Below, in pieces: positions 55,121 through 64,000 of a DNA stretch of 64,000 nucleotides. The translations under genes and the position numbers were made by a program. Source of the DNA: Isochrysis galbana (taxonomy: Eukaryota > Haptophyta > Isochrysidales > Isochrysidaceae); the NCBI GenBank assembly GCA_018136815.1, contig CM030931.1:2719801-2783800 (forward strand), given 5' to 3'. Each line of letters starts with the position of its first letter. Position 1 is the stretch's first letter. The notes under the pieces were generated by a model. It saw only the letters and a list, made by a program, of their open reading frames with translations. It was not told the DNA's origin and did no database searches.

Positions 55121-56496
55121 TTCCCCAAAATCAAACCCTTGCCGCCCCTCCCCGCCCCGCCCCCCTCCCCCCCCCCCGCCCCCTCCCGCCTCCCCCCCCC
55201 GCCCCCCCCCCCCTCTCTCTCTCCCCCTCTCTCTCTCCGCGGCTGCCGACGGCCGGCACGACCGAGCGCCCCTCCCTCTCCTCCCCCCCTCTCTCTCTCT
55301 CTTTCTGGTCCTCTCCCTTCTCGTCCCTCCCGGGTAGGAGTACGAGCTTTACAGATGTTTATTTCTCGGTCATCTTAAGAGTTGAGTCGCACCTTTCCCT
55401 CCCCTGCCACTTCCAGACAGTTCACAGAATCTCCTCGTCTTCCCTCCCCCTTCTTCTTTCTCTCTCCTTTCACCGGAAGACTCCGACTCCTCTCTTCTCC
55501 TCATCTCATCGTCTCCGTCTGCGCTCTCTCTCTCCTCGTCCGACACGAGGTGTGGTGGGGCAGCACTTGCCAGGAAAACTCTCAACGGGGGTGGAGGAGG
55601 GGTGAAAGGGCCACGAGTCTTGTGGCTCTTCTGGTCTAATCTTACCCCTCGTTGCCAAAAGTTTGACGTTCTATTTTTGGCAAGTGCCGGCAGGACTCCC
55701 GCTTTCATCGGGCTGGTCCGACACATCTGGCCTAGCCACTATGCGGGCTGCCACAGGGCTCCCACAGGTGAGACAGAACCGCAGGCACACTGCCCTGCCA
55801 GCGCTGCTCCGTCGCGCACGCGTCGTTCTCACACGACCGTCGCAGCAGGTCGAGTGGGCCCAAAACGGCTGTACAAAAGTCTGACAATAGCGCGAGGCGA
55901 GAGGAGTAGGGGCTCTGGTGGACCGGGAGGGAGAGGGAGTCGCGAGGCCATGGTGGCACATTATCTTGGACCACTGCCGGACCACTGCCGTGGCCGGTGA
56001 GCAGCTCTCGACGCCCTCGCCCACCGCCCACCATGCCTCTGTCTGTTCCTTCGTCTCCCACTCACTCACTGTAGGGAGCGCTCATACACTTCACGAGATG
56101 GCGCGACATGTGTGTAGCGCGGGGCGCTCGCCGCCGGTGTACATCTGCTCTCAGTATCAGGTGCGTGCCCGCTGTGCCGATTAATGTGGGACAAACTTTA
56201 TGGTTGGCATCATATCAACACTCCACACAACCTCTCACTCCACGAAAGCGCAATCGTGCATTCCTCACCCATCACAGCCCGCGAGGGACACAACAGCATG
56301 AGTCCAGCAACACTGCACACGTGCCGCCGGCTGCACATCGCACTCACACGTATAGGGCTGCACTTTTAGCTGCATTGCCGCCCACCACGAGCCCGTTGCT
56401 ACGTGCACTTGCCTCACGCCTTCACTCTTGCACCACGCAGTACGCACTGTAGATGACTCATCGCTCACACCGCCCTCCCACACCACCTCGGTCAGG
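55121..56496. other. Gene-free interval
   Basis: C runs to about 55215, then CT-rich sequence to 55540. A 21-codon exon-like frame at 56098-56160 ends at a GTGCGT but has no partner. No family is recognised. Confidence 0.35.
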
Positions 56497-56590
56497 CAGC
56501 TGGAGCGGCGCTGGTGGCTTCGCCGTCATCGGGAAACATGTAGTTCAGCAAGTCCTTGTTGAGCCACGACTTCTTGATCTCGAATTGCAA
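56497..56590 (-). pseudogene. Possible terminal exon of an unidentified gene
   Basis: The minus strand reads VELQFEIKKSWLNKDLLNYM followed by FPDDGEATSAAPAA and a stop. The composition and hydrophobic-charged pattern look like real protein rather than noise, and a pyrimidine tract ending in AG lies just upstream. No upstream exons are identified before the SINE-like insertion at 57648, so it may be the severed 3' end of a gene. Confidence 0.3.
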
Positions 56591-57632
56591 CTCCACAGGT
56601 TCGCCGGGGGGAGAGGGGGGGGGGCAAGGGGAGAGAAGGGTGATGAAGGGGAGAGTGAGATAGGGCCAGGCAAGAGTTGCTCGCTCACACCCCCAAAGTT
56701 GCTCGTAAACGTTGCTCGGAGTTGTTCGGAAATGGAAATGGGGCTAAGTTGCTCGCAAGTTGCTCAAGTTCAAGTTGCTCGCTCGGAATCTTTGCGGCAG
56801 CGCGCGAGCCCGCACCGTTTACATTCCGGCCCGTGGGGTGCCCCGGGTAGCCGCGCCAATGGTCCCGCCAAACTTTATTCGGCTAGTGAGTGGTGAGTGG
56901 CTACGTGAATGTGGCGTGTTGTTGTGGTACGTTAGTTCTCGGCCGTGGCAGAAATGTCCGGACATACAACAACAAGACATTTGGGTGGGTCATTTGGATG
57001 TGGACATTTTTAGATGTCCCTGGACATTTGGGTGCTCCCTGGCCCCCGCCGGTGGTTGGCGCGCGGAACGGTTCTACCGTTATAAGCCACCAGTGGTGTC
57101 CGTTGCTGCGCGCATGGCGGGAGAGGCTGCCGGTGCGGTTGCCCCTCCCCTCCCCTCCTCCCTCCCCCCCTTGCACTCCTGTCTACCTTGGCCCGACCGC
57201 ACCAGCACCAGCTGCAGCCTCACCAGACACCTCCCTCCTCCCGGGGGGTGTCAGTTTGCCATGGACAGGCATGCACACCCAGACAAAAATGTATCTCTGT
57301 GGGGCGTCACGAGCCGGAGCATTCGTGAGCATCCATCGACGATCGCAGCCAGCGGTCCTGCACACCTGCACAGGTGGACAGGTGGTAGGGGCAACTTTTC
57401 GCCTGTGGGCATCGCCAGAAATGGCTGTGGCGGCCGCGCTGTCCTCCGTTAGGCATGCAATCAAGCAGCGACGGCCGCCGTCGCCATCCCTACAAGTACA
57501 AGTAGATCTGATCTTTCACGTACACGTATACAGTTTGGTAAACATTAAAATACAATTTCTCGTAAGTGGCTCGCATCCCCTCCCCCCCCCGCTTCGCACA
57601 GTGCAGCACGTCGTGGGCGCGGCCATATTTTT
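56591..57632. other. Gene-free interval
   Basis: Contains a cluster of AAGTTGCTCG words (56670-56790). Frames on the plus strand lack family support. Confidence 0.35.
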
Positions 57633-57647
57633 AGTGGGGTTGACTAT

Positions 57648-58405
57648 AAAAAAAACCTTCTAATATTCTTACCGCACTCGCGGCGAATGGAACCACTACC
57701 TACTACACGTAGCACGTAGCATACTTTCTACACCCCCACTCCCCCGGCCCTTCTCCCACCGCCATAAGGCGGCTCCCCCCGTGCACTACTAGGGGGATAG
57801 GGGTGAAGGGCTTAGATATGGTCCGGTGGCCCGCGCCCCCCCCGGTGATCTTTCCCCCCCTTCCTCCTGTGTCTCCGAGTGGGCGGCCGACTCTGTCCCG
57901 ACTTATCCTGTAAACAGGAGCGGCACTTACCAATTTTTCGGTGGGCGGAGCTCTCGCTCCGCCCACCCCCTTCTCCGCGCTCTCTCTCCCCTCTCCTGCG
58001 GCACGCGCGATGGCGCGCCTGCGGCAGGCCTCCAGCTGCCCTCTGGCGGCACCTGGAGGCTCCTGGAGGCCAGCTCAGGGGGCAGAGGAGGCTGGGGCTG
58101 GGCCCTGGCCTCCCCTGCCTCCCCCTCGCTGACGCTCCTGAGCCTCTGGGGCCCCCACGCTGCACCTGTCTGCCTGTCGACCAGGGGGGGAGGGGGGGTT
58201 GGAGCATTGGGCTGGTCACGAGGGGCCAGGATGGGCGAATGGGGCGATCCTGTGGGGAAGGGAGTGGGTCAGTAGGGCAGTGGCCTCCTGGCAAGCCATC
58301 AGGCGTGCCAGGAGGATGAGTGGTTCCTCCCCCATGGCAGGGGAGGAGTGGAGAGAGGGGGGGGCTCGTGCCCCCCCATGGGGCAACCAAGTATAAACTT
58401 AGTTG
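57648..58405 (-). mobile_element. SINE-like retroposon, full copy D
   Basis: A 758-bp element flanked by a perfect 15-bp direct repeat AGTGGGGTTGACTAT (57633-57647 and 58406-58420). On the minus strand it starts CAACTAAGTTTATACTTGG, runs through a GC-rich body, and ends GAATATTAGAAGG plus a T run. Copy E (61964-62723) is nearly identical and inverted. It has no convincing ORF. The tail resembles that of LINE copy (a), suggesting mobilisation by that LINE. Confidence 0.85.
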
Positions 58406-58637
58406 AGTGGGGTTGACTATGACATAGGATTATCATTTCTTCTTTCTTTTCATTTGAACCTGATTTACCGTAATTTTGGGTATGCACTTCAGTAAAGGAA
58501 TGGAGGTAGTAGAATTCCTTCCAGTTGTGACTACAGTCTCTCATAGTCCCAAAACGAAAGCGATAGTGCGAACAGCGAGGTCATTGTCGCACCGGCAGCG
58601 AAGCGCAAAATGTATGAGTAGGTGCACACCAATCATG

Positions 58638-59438
58638 TCACTCATCTGTGTCCGTGTACGAACCAATCCACTGCGGGATCTCGAGCAGTATCTCGCTATC
58701 AATGTCCCCAATCACTGAAGTGCTCGGACGGACCTGATAAGACAGCTCAGTACCCTCTTCGCGACAATTGGCCGGGCTCTCCGATGCATCCGTCGATGGA
58801 GCAGGAAGTAAATCGGGTGATGCGATAGTAAGCACATGCTGAGGCTTACCGGTTTGGGGATTCGGTAGGAAGCCAATCGTTAGCACTCGCACCGTGCGTC
58901 CACCACAAACGACGATAAAACGATGGGATTGCAGCGATGGCGGGCATCCAACTTGCAAAAGTAGAGAGACAGCGGGCCCAACCGAGAGCATGCGGAGGAT
59001 GCGTTGTACAGATGCGTCCGAGATGGGGCCTGTGCGACCGTTCGCAAGCGCCTCAGTGAAAGCTTGTCTACATGCTTCGAGGCCCTTTTGGTTCCCAGCA
59101 TTAGCGGGAGACTGGACTTCTGAATGCGGCCTCACAACTCGCGGCTCCTCAGGTAGGTGCATCACGTGTACTCCACCTGCTGCGACTGCACGCGAGAAGT
59201 CACGTAGCACCTCTGCGTCATCGCCGACATCGCCCTTGCGTAGCCTGATGGCGCCAGCTGTGGCGAGCGCTCCCGGGAGATCTGGAACTCCTACTCTCGG
59301 TGCACGGAAGCGCTGGCGCAGGCTAAAGAAGAGCGCCGATGCAATCCCAGCACCCAAAGTCAGAACCCAAGGCCCCCAGTCAGCATCAAAAATCGTGACG
59401 AGCCCCGTGGAGCTGCCGGCCGCGTCGTGCTCGTCCAT
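58638..59438 (-). CDS. Unidentified single-pass membrane protein
   Basis: A 266-residue frame from the ATG (59438) opening MDEHDAAGSS; a longer reading to 59534 lacks an ATG. A membrane segment at residues 21-40 (WGPWVLTLGAGIASALFFSL) is followed by a basic RQRFR, so the bulk is probably cytosolic. The soluble part has hydrophobic strands such as HRFIVVCGGRTVRVLTIGFL but no family I recognise. A sense-strand C tract lies 40-53 bp upstream of the start. The long, evenly composed frame supports a real gene. Confidence 0.6.
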   Translation of the reverse strand: MDEHDAAGSSTGLVTIFDADWGPWVLTLGAGIASALFFSLRQRFRAPRVGVPDLPGALATAGAIRLRKGDVGDDAEVLRDFSRAVAAGGVHVMHLPEEPRVVRPHSEVQSPANAGNQKGLEACRQAFTEALANGRTGPISDASVQRILRMLSVGPAVSLLLQVGCPPSLQSHRFIVVCGGRTVRVLTIGFLPNPQTGKPQHVLTIASPDLLPAPSTDASESPANCREEGTELSYQVRPSTSVIGDIDSEILLEIPQWIGSYTDTDE

Positions 59439-59792
59439 GCTCGCCGCGGGCACACAAGCCTGAGCGGGCGGGCGAGAGGGGGGGGGGGGGGCCTTGTCCG
59501 TTTTTACTGGCAGGAGTAGGTTAACAGAAAACAAAAGTGGGTGGAAGGCGGCGAGGAGGAGGAGAGCAGGAGAGCAGGAGAGCTAGGAGGAGAGCAAGGG
59601 GGAGAGCGAGAATGAGAGAGGAAGGAGAGCGAGCGAAAGCACGTGCCTACTCGCAAAAGCGCGCACTGCATCTAACAAACCGAGCACCTTCACCCTAACT
59701 GTGAGCGCGGTGGCGGTGGGGTGTTCGTGTTCGTGTTCGTGTTCGAGTGTTCGAGTTCGCGAGTTTAGAAAGCGCACACCCAAATCAATAAT
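59439..59792. other. Upstream region
   Basis: Purine-rich, with a short (GTTCGT)n array at 59725-59750. No gene seen. Confidence 0.35.
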
Positions 59793-60075
59793 AAAAAACC
59801 TTTTGAAGTTCTCGCCTCTCGCTCTCGCGCGGCCTTGGGACTCCCTTCAGTAGCCACTCCCATACCCTTTCTTTCCCTCCCAACACACCTTGCAGCATCT
59901 CCCCTTGTGCTCTACCTAGGGGCCCAGGCTCCTGACTCCTGAGGTTGAGGTGTTGAGGTGGCGGGGTCGAGCGGGGTGCACGGGTGCACCTGCCCACCTG
60001 CCCCCCCCCCCCCCACCTGACGGCTGACGGTCCGGCTCTCGCCTTCCTTCTGCGCCGCTAGGTGGCCTGTTTCTT
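59793..60075 (-). mobile_element. LINE 3' tail fragment (type a)
   Basis: Matches 2262-2470: the AAAAAACCTTTTGAAGTTCT end, CTTGTGCTCTACCTAGGGGC, the GGGTGCAC word and CTAGGTGGCCTGTTT. No coding region remains. Confidence 0.6.
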
Positions 60076-60904
60076 GAGTGGCAGTATCCTGGTGGTGTGA
60101 TGGTCTAGGGTTCGTCCGGCGTTGCTTCACGGTTTGTGTGGAGCTCCGGCAACGCGCAACGCTCGACTCGACAAGTATCAAGTATGCGGGTAGCGTATGC
60201 ACATGCATGCGACGCAAACGAATGCACCTGCGCGCACGCACATACGCACATTCAATCCAATTGTGGCATAGGAGCATGTATACAGCTGCGGAGCTCGCGC
60301 ACAAACACCCGCCCCATCGCCCGATTCAAAAGACACACCCGCCCCATTCAAAACAAGGTCCTCACACTGCACACCGTATATCGCTTCATTTACTCACGCA
60401 CAATTGGAAATTGCAGCCGCAGGAAGAGCTAGACGCTGAACCCAAACGCTGAACGCTCGTGCCACGAACGAGCCTCAGCCGGAGATAATAAACCCCAGCC
60501 CCGAGTCCCAAGCCGAGTGGAGGAGAAGGTGGTGTTACCAAATGGAAGCGCAAACAACCCGACCAGAGGAGCGAGGAGCTAGGAGTAGGCGGAGGGAGGA
60601 GGGAGGGTCAGAGCGCTGAGTGAGTTGCTGCTGAGCTGGCGCACGCTAGGCTACTAGCCAGGCTACGGCGTGCGGCGTGCGGTGTTTGACCAACTCGCCT
60701 CACGGAGGGTCTGGGCAGTGGGGTGTTGCGTGTTGCAAGACTCCTTCCTTTTTGGGGAATGGCGAATGGCACCTTACTTATTGCTTGTTGCTTGACCCTC
60801 ATGACTCATGATAGATGATAGAGACATTTTGAGGCCGATGAGATCTTGACTTAGAAACCGAATTTCAGCCTCCAACACCAACACACCAACACCAATACCC
60901 ACAT
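60076..60904. other. Intergenic
   Basis: CA/CG-rich alternating purine-pyrimidine words (60180-60260). No gene recognised. Confidence 0.35.
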
Positions 60905-61090
60905 CAAAAAAAAACATCTGAAGATTCCGGGCTACACACCTACTAGACTAGGGTACTTCCCCATCCCTACCGACATCGCCCTTAACTTCCCTTTCCTCCA
61001 CCCCCTCCCCTTCCCCCTTCATTCCTTTGTTTGTCTTCGGTATCCGGGGTTCGGCTCGGGTGCATGCGGCGCCTGTGGTTGTGGACGTTG
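60905..61090 (-). mobile_element. LINE 3' tail fragment (type b)
   Basis: Matches 22960-23100: an A run, CTGAAGATTCCGGGCTACAC, ACATCGCCCTTAACTTCCC and TCTTCGGTATCCGGGGTTCG. This is the second 3'-end type of the same LINE family. Confidence 0.6.
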
Positions 61091-61348
61091 CTCGAGTCGG
61101 GGCTCGTCTCGTTGCTCAGTTCCCCTCCCCCCACATCCGTTTTCCTGTGTTTGTGTGATCTTCAATATATTCTTCCATTATTGTCTTGTGTCTGCCGCTC
61201 CGCTGCTTCGAGGCCGAGGAGGAGGAGGAGGGGTCGTGTTTGCCGCTCCGCTGCTTCGAAGTACGAAGTAGAAGCGCGCGCGAGGGAGGGCGAGTCCGCG
61301 CGGCGGGAGGGCGAGTCCTGCTTCGAGGTCGAATGATAATAAAATGTT

Positions 61349-61591
61349 GTCCCCACCACACGCCGAGCCGTGTGGCGGGTCGCGCACAAGGGGATGGGCT
61401 ACGCCGTGCTCGGCGTGGGCGTCTACTAGGCCCTCTCGGGACGCGCCCTCATGCCGAGCCAAGGCGACGCCGTTCTCGTCGCGTACGTGGTGTTGCTCGG
61501 CCTCTCCTTCGGGGTTCTCGCGGGGTCGCGGGGTGAGACTCCCCGCGGGAGGGGAAGAAACCGGAGGGAAAGGAGACCAAATGACAAATGA
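61349..61591 (+). pseudogene. Possible cytochrome b561-like gene fragment
   Basis: An 81-codon frame reads WRVAHKGMGYAVLGVGVY, then an in-frame TAG, then AVLVAYVVLLGLSFGVLAGS. The His before a hydrophobic helix and the second helix recall the C-terminal helices of cytochrome b561-type proteins. With one internal stop and no partner exons it is best called a pseudogene fragment. The family assignment is weak. Confidence 0.3.
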
Positions 61592-61963
61592 AGGCAAGCC
61601 GCCTGCTATGCCTTATCTTAGAATCGCTCATTAGAATATTAGTAGTATAATATTAGTGTTGGACCACCTAATATCAGCCTCATATCAGGTCCTGATATCA
61701 CCTGATATCAGGTATCAGGTCGCTAAGACCTGATGACCTGAGACCTGACGGAGCATCCGGGAAGGTGCTAGGAGGGGTGGGGATAATTGAACGCTTTTGG
61801 TCTTTTTGAGTGCCCTATGAAATGATTGAGGCGCCGCAAGTGATTGGACCCAATAGCGTGGGATGGATAGTACTAGGAAGTTCGCCACCTTTGTTCTACC
61901 ATGGATGGATAGGTTCGTGGTTATGGGCGCGAATGTGGTCACTTTTTTATCTATCTTGTCGGC

Positions 61964-62723
61964 AACTAAGTTTATACTTACTTGGTTGCCCCATGGATGG
62001 GGGGGCACGAGCCCCCCCCTCTCTCCACTCCTCCCCTGCCATGGGGGAGGAACCACTCATCCTCCTGGCACGCCTGATGGCTTGCCAGGAGGCCACTGCC
62101 CTACTGACCCACTCCCTTCCCCACAGGATCGCCCCATTCGCCCATCCTGGCCCCTCGTGACCAGCCCATTGCTCCAACCCCCCCTCCCCCCCTGGTCGAC
62201 AAGCAGACAGGTGCAGCGTGGGGGTCCCAGAGGCTCAGGAGCGCCAGCGAGGGGGAGGCAGGGGAGGCCAGGGCCCAGCCCCAGCCTCCTCTGCCCCCTG
62301 AGCTGGCCTCCAGGAGCCTCCAGGTGCCGCCAGAGGGCAGCTGGAGGCCTGCCGCAGGCGCGCCATCGCGCGTGCCGCAGGAGAGGGGAGAGAGAGCGCG
62401 GAGAAGGGGGTGGGCGGAGCGAGAGCTCCGCCCACCGAAAAATTGGTAAGTCCCGCTCCTGTTTATAGGATAAGTCGGGACAGAGTCGGCCGCCCACTCG
62501 GAGACACAGGAGGAAGGGGGGGAAAGATCACCGGGGGGGGGCCACCGGACCATATCTAAGCCCTTCACCCCTATCCCCCTAGTAGTGCACGGGGGGAGCC
62601 GCCTTATGGCGGTGGGAGAAGGGCCGGGGGAGTGGGGGTGTAGAAAGTATGCTACGTGCTACGTGTAGTAGGTAGTGGTTCCATTCGCCGCGAGTGCGGT
62701 AAGAAGATTAGAAGGTTTTTTTT
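61964..62723 (+). mobile_element. SINE-like retroposon, full copy E
   Basis: 760 bp, flanked by a perfect 16-bp direct repeat TATCTATCTTGTCGGC (61948-61963 and 62724-62739). It starts AACTAAGTTTATACTTACTT and ends GATTAGAAGG plus nine T. Near-identity with copy D over the whole length, together with different target sites, shows two independent and fairly recent insertions. Confidence 0.88.
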
Positions 62724-62739
62724 TATCTATCTTGTCGGC

Positions 62740-63219
62740 GAGGCGTCGCCAAAAGGCGTTGAGGGCCTCGGGTCTCCCTAATGATACCCCCAATATCGTT
62801 GCGCACTCGCTGCTTTTCAGCCGCTTGTATCGCCTGAAAGCTTGCGGCGGGGCTTTTCTCTTCAGGGAGCCCCATCTGAGGCCTTCGAATTTCATGTCGT
62901 TCAGTTTGCCGCACGAGGCGGTCGCGTATGACGTATGACAACAAGCGGCTGCTTAGAGCAAGTAAAAGAGAATGCCCGCCGAAGAAACGGCACCCCGCTT
63001 CCCACAGCAAGGGGATTGCATGCTCCCGTAACCTCTAGCAGTGCAAAGGTCTCATCGGCGCGAACGAACTTAAAATCTTGTCGCATTGGGCTCGCATTGG
63101 GCATCAACGGTAAACAGTTAACAGCAACACGTACACACAAAGGACACAGGCACGCCACGAGCAACAAGTGGCGTGCGCATGCATGTCGGTCTCATTCACC
63201 TGTAAGTCACAGATTCCGG
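62740..63219. other. Interrupted target sequence and intergenic
   Basis: On the minus strand 62940-62724 reads an open, basic frame (SLKRKAPPQAFRRYKRLKSS, RPEALNAFWRRLADKIDKK) reaching the insertion site of copy E. It may be the C-terminal end of another retroelement ORF that the SINE-like element landed in. The family is not identified. Confidence 0.3.
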
Positions 63220-63954
63220 TCACCTTCTGGTATAACCAAGTTCCCTGATCGCGGTCCCCCACTTGGCTCTAAACGTGTCCACATACCCTTCCATAAGAGT
63301 TCCCACACCGCCCCAGACAATCTGATCGCCAAAACTGCCAAAATCATCGCCCACTTCACGGAGGACTGAGAAGCCGAGACGGCGATAGTAACGGACAAGA
63401 GTTGCGTGCTGCTTCGGCGAATCCATGATCGCCAAGAGCTCTGCGCGGCGAGATCCGAAGGGGCATCTTTCGTTTATCCAGCAAGCGACCCCAACTGAAA
63501 GGATTAGCCCCAATCCATACTTGTCAAACTTGGGAATTTTAGCATATCTGTCTGCCTCGGGATTTAAACGCGAGCGCTGCCAATACCCCGAAAACCGGCG
63601 GATCTGGATGCTTTCCAAGTGTGCGACGCCGTTCGGTTGTGTGAAACCATTGCTAAAGCCTAGTAGACTAGGCTCGTTGTTGTCAGGTCCTTGCCATAGC
63701 AGCTCTAGTCGATACACAGGGCCCGTCTCCTGGATCCGCAATGTGCACCCGAGCCTTTTGGCTGCAGCTTGTACCTCCTCAAGCGTGACAAGCTCTTCAG
63801 ATGCAGCGGAGGATGCTGGGGACGACGAGCCCTGCAAGTTCGTGAAACGAGATTTGTGGCTTGATCGCACTCGCATAGGTGGCGACAGCAAGGCGCTCGA
63901 ATTGAGCGCTAACATAGAGAGCGCCAGCAGTGCGACCTGGCGTCGGAGAGACAT
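63220..63954 (-). CDS. Plastid-targeted GNAT-like protein
   Basis: A single exon of 244 residues from an ATG (63954). The first 22 residues are a signal peptide (QVALLALSMLALNSSA), followed by a basic, Ser-rich transit-like stretch, so entry to a complex plastid is likely. Residues 55-235 look like a GNAT fold: YGLGLILSVGVACWI could be the helix after the acetyl-CoA loop, then RRAELLAIMDSPKQHATLVRYYRRLGF with the classic C-terminal YY-x-x-LGF motif. The acetyl-CoA signature (R/Q-x-x-G-x-G/A) is not clear, so binding is uncertain. Similar proteins of unknown role occur in algae. Substrate cannot be guessed. No intron is needed. Confidence 0.65.
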   Translation of the reverse strand: MSLRRQVALLALSMLALNSSALLSPPMRVRSSHKSRFTNLQGSSSPASSAASEELVTLEEVQAAAKRLGCTLRIQETGPVYRLELLWQGPDNNEPSLLGFSNGFTQPNGVAHLESIQIRRFSGYWQRSRLNPEADRYAKIPKFDKYGLGLILSVGVACWINERCPFGSRRAELLAIMDSPKQHATLVRYYRRLGFSVLREVGDDFGSFGDQIVWGGVGTLMEGYVDTFRAKWGTAIRELGYTRR

Positions 63955-64000
63955 GCTGGGTCACGAGCCAAACAGTGTGCTGATAAACGTTGCACGGCGG

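Noticed and set aside
54841-55134. Arg/Glu and Leu/Ser repeat ORFs
   Set aside because: Read through the CT microsatellite.
56098-56160. Exon-like frame of 21 codons with a splice donor
   Set aside because: No partner exon or family; too short to claim.
57058-57663. Plus-strand ORFs of 200-250 codons
   Set aside because: No family resemblance, Pro/Arg-rich, and one reaches into the target of the SINE-like insertion.

Overview
This is a nuclear genome window from a eukaryotic, flagellated alga. Most genes have short GT-AG introns (about 50-290 bp), and every exon junction I modelled keeps frame. Several predicted proteins begin with a signal peptide followed by a basic, Ser/Arg-rich stretch (Rieske-fold protein at 21319-22135, GNAT-like protein at 63220-63954). 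That is the bipartite leader used to enter a complex, red-lineage plastid. A class II photolyase and two ciliary proteins (CFAP100-like and AK8-like) fit a photosynthetic flagellate. A haptophyte or a related group is my best guess, but the sequence does not settle it. Base composition is GC-rich, with many homopolymer C/G runs, CT/GA tracts and one long (TG)n tract.

Host genes, left to right: an unidentified ORF open at the left edge (1-1266); a patatin-like lipase (4865-5887, -) divergent from a seven-exon multi-pass membrane protein with YrhK-like motifs (6147-8687, +); class II CPD photolyase (17051-18797, +); a Rieske-fold protein with an all-cysteine ligand set (21319-22135, -); mitoribosomal protein mS23 (26430-27221, -); a three-exon CCHC-type zinc-binding protein (29873-30805, +); an RBBP6/Mpe1-like pre-mRNA 3'-end processing factor (33624-37110, -); an SQD2-like GT4 glycosyltransferase (39112-41358, +); CFAP100-like (43546-45365, -) divergent from AK8-like (45994-47409, +); a membrane RING-H2 protein (53592-54841, -); an unidentified membrane-anchored protein (58638-59438, -); and a plastid-targeted GNAT-like protein (63220-63954, -).

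The spaces between these genes are packed with mobile DNA. (1) A TIR element of 4.55 kb (11626-16178) carries an open ankyrin-repeat gene between internal inverted arms, plus a leucine-rich-repeat fragment. A 1.44-kb inverted relative lies at 50822-52257, and a solo end at about 24733-24951. (2) LINE pieces, all 5'-truncated or fragmentary, lie at 2255-3600, 22955-24626, 25323-26194 (with a 17-bp target duplication), 48000-48165, 52500-52860, 59793-60075 and 60905-61090. (3) A GC-rich SINE-like retroposon of about 760 bp is present in two full copies with clear target duplications (57648-58405, 61964-62723) and several partial ones. (4) A 1050-bp mariner-like element with plant-type TIRs lies at 19666-20715. 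(5) A hAT transposase remnant lies at 49431-50371. (6) Two fossil Ty3/gypsy pol fragments lie at 10610-11045 and 48850-49425.

The most unusual feature is the TIR family with the ankyrin cargo. Its two large copies share ends, subterminal iterated hairpins and a promoter-plus-start-codon block, but that block is joined to different downstream sequence in each copy, which suggests modular cargo exchange. Other points of interest are the ciliary gene pair on one bidirectional promoter, the Cys-for-His Rieske site, the degenerate P-loops in AK8, and the RanBP2-type finger added to the RBBP6-like protein.
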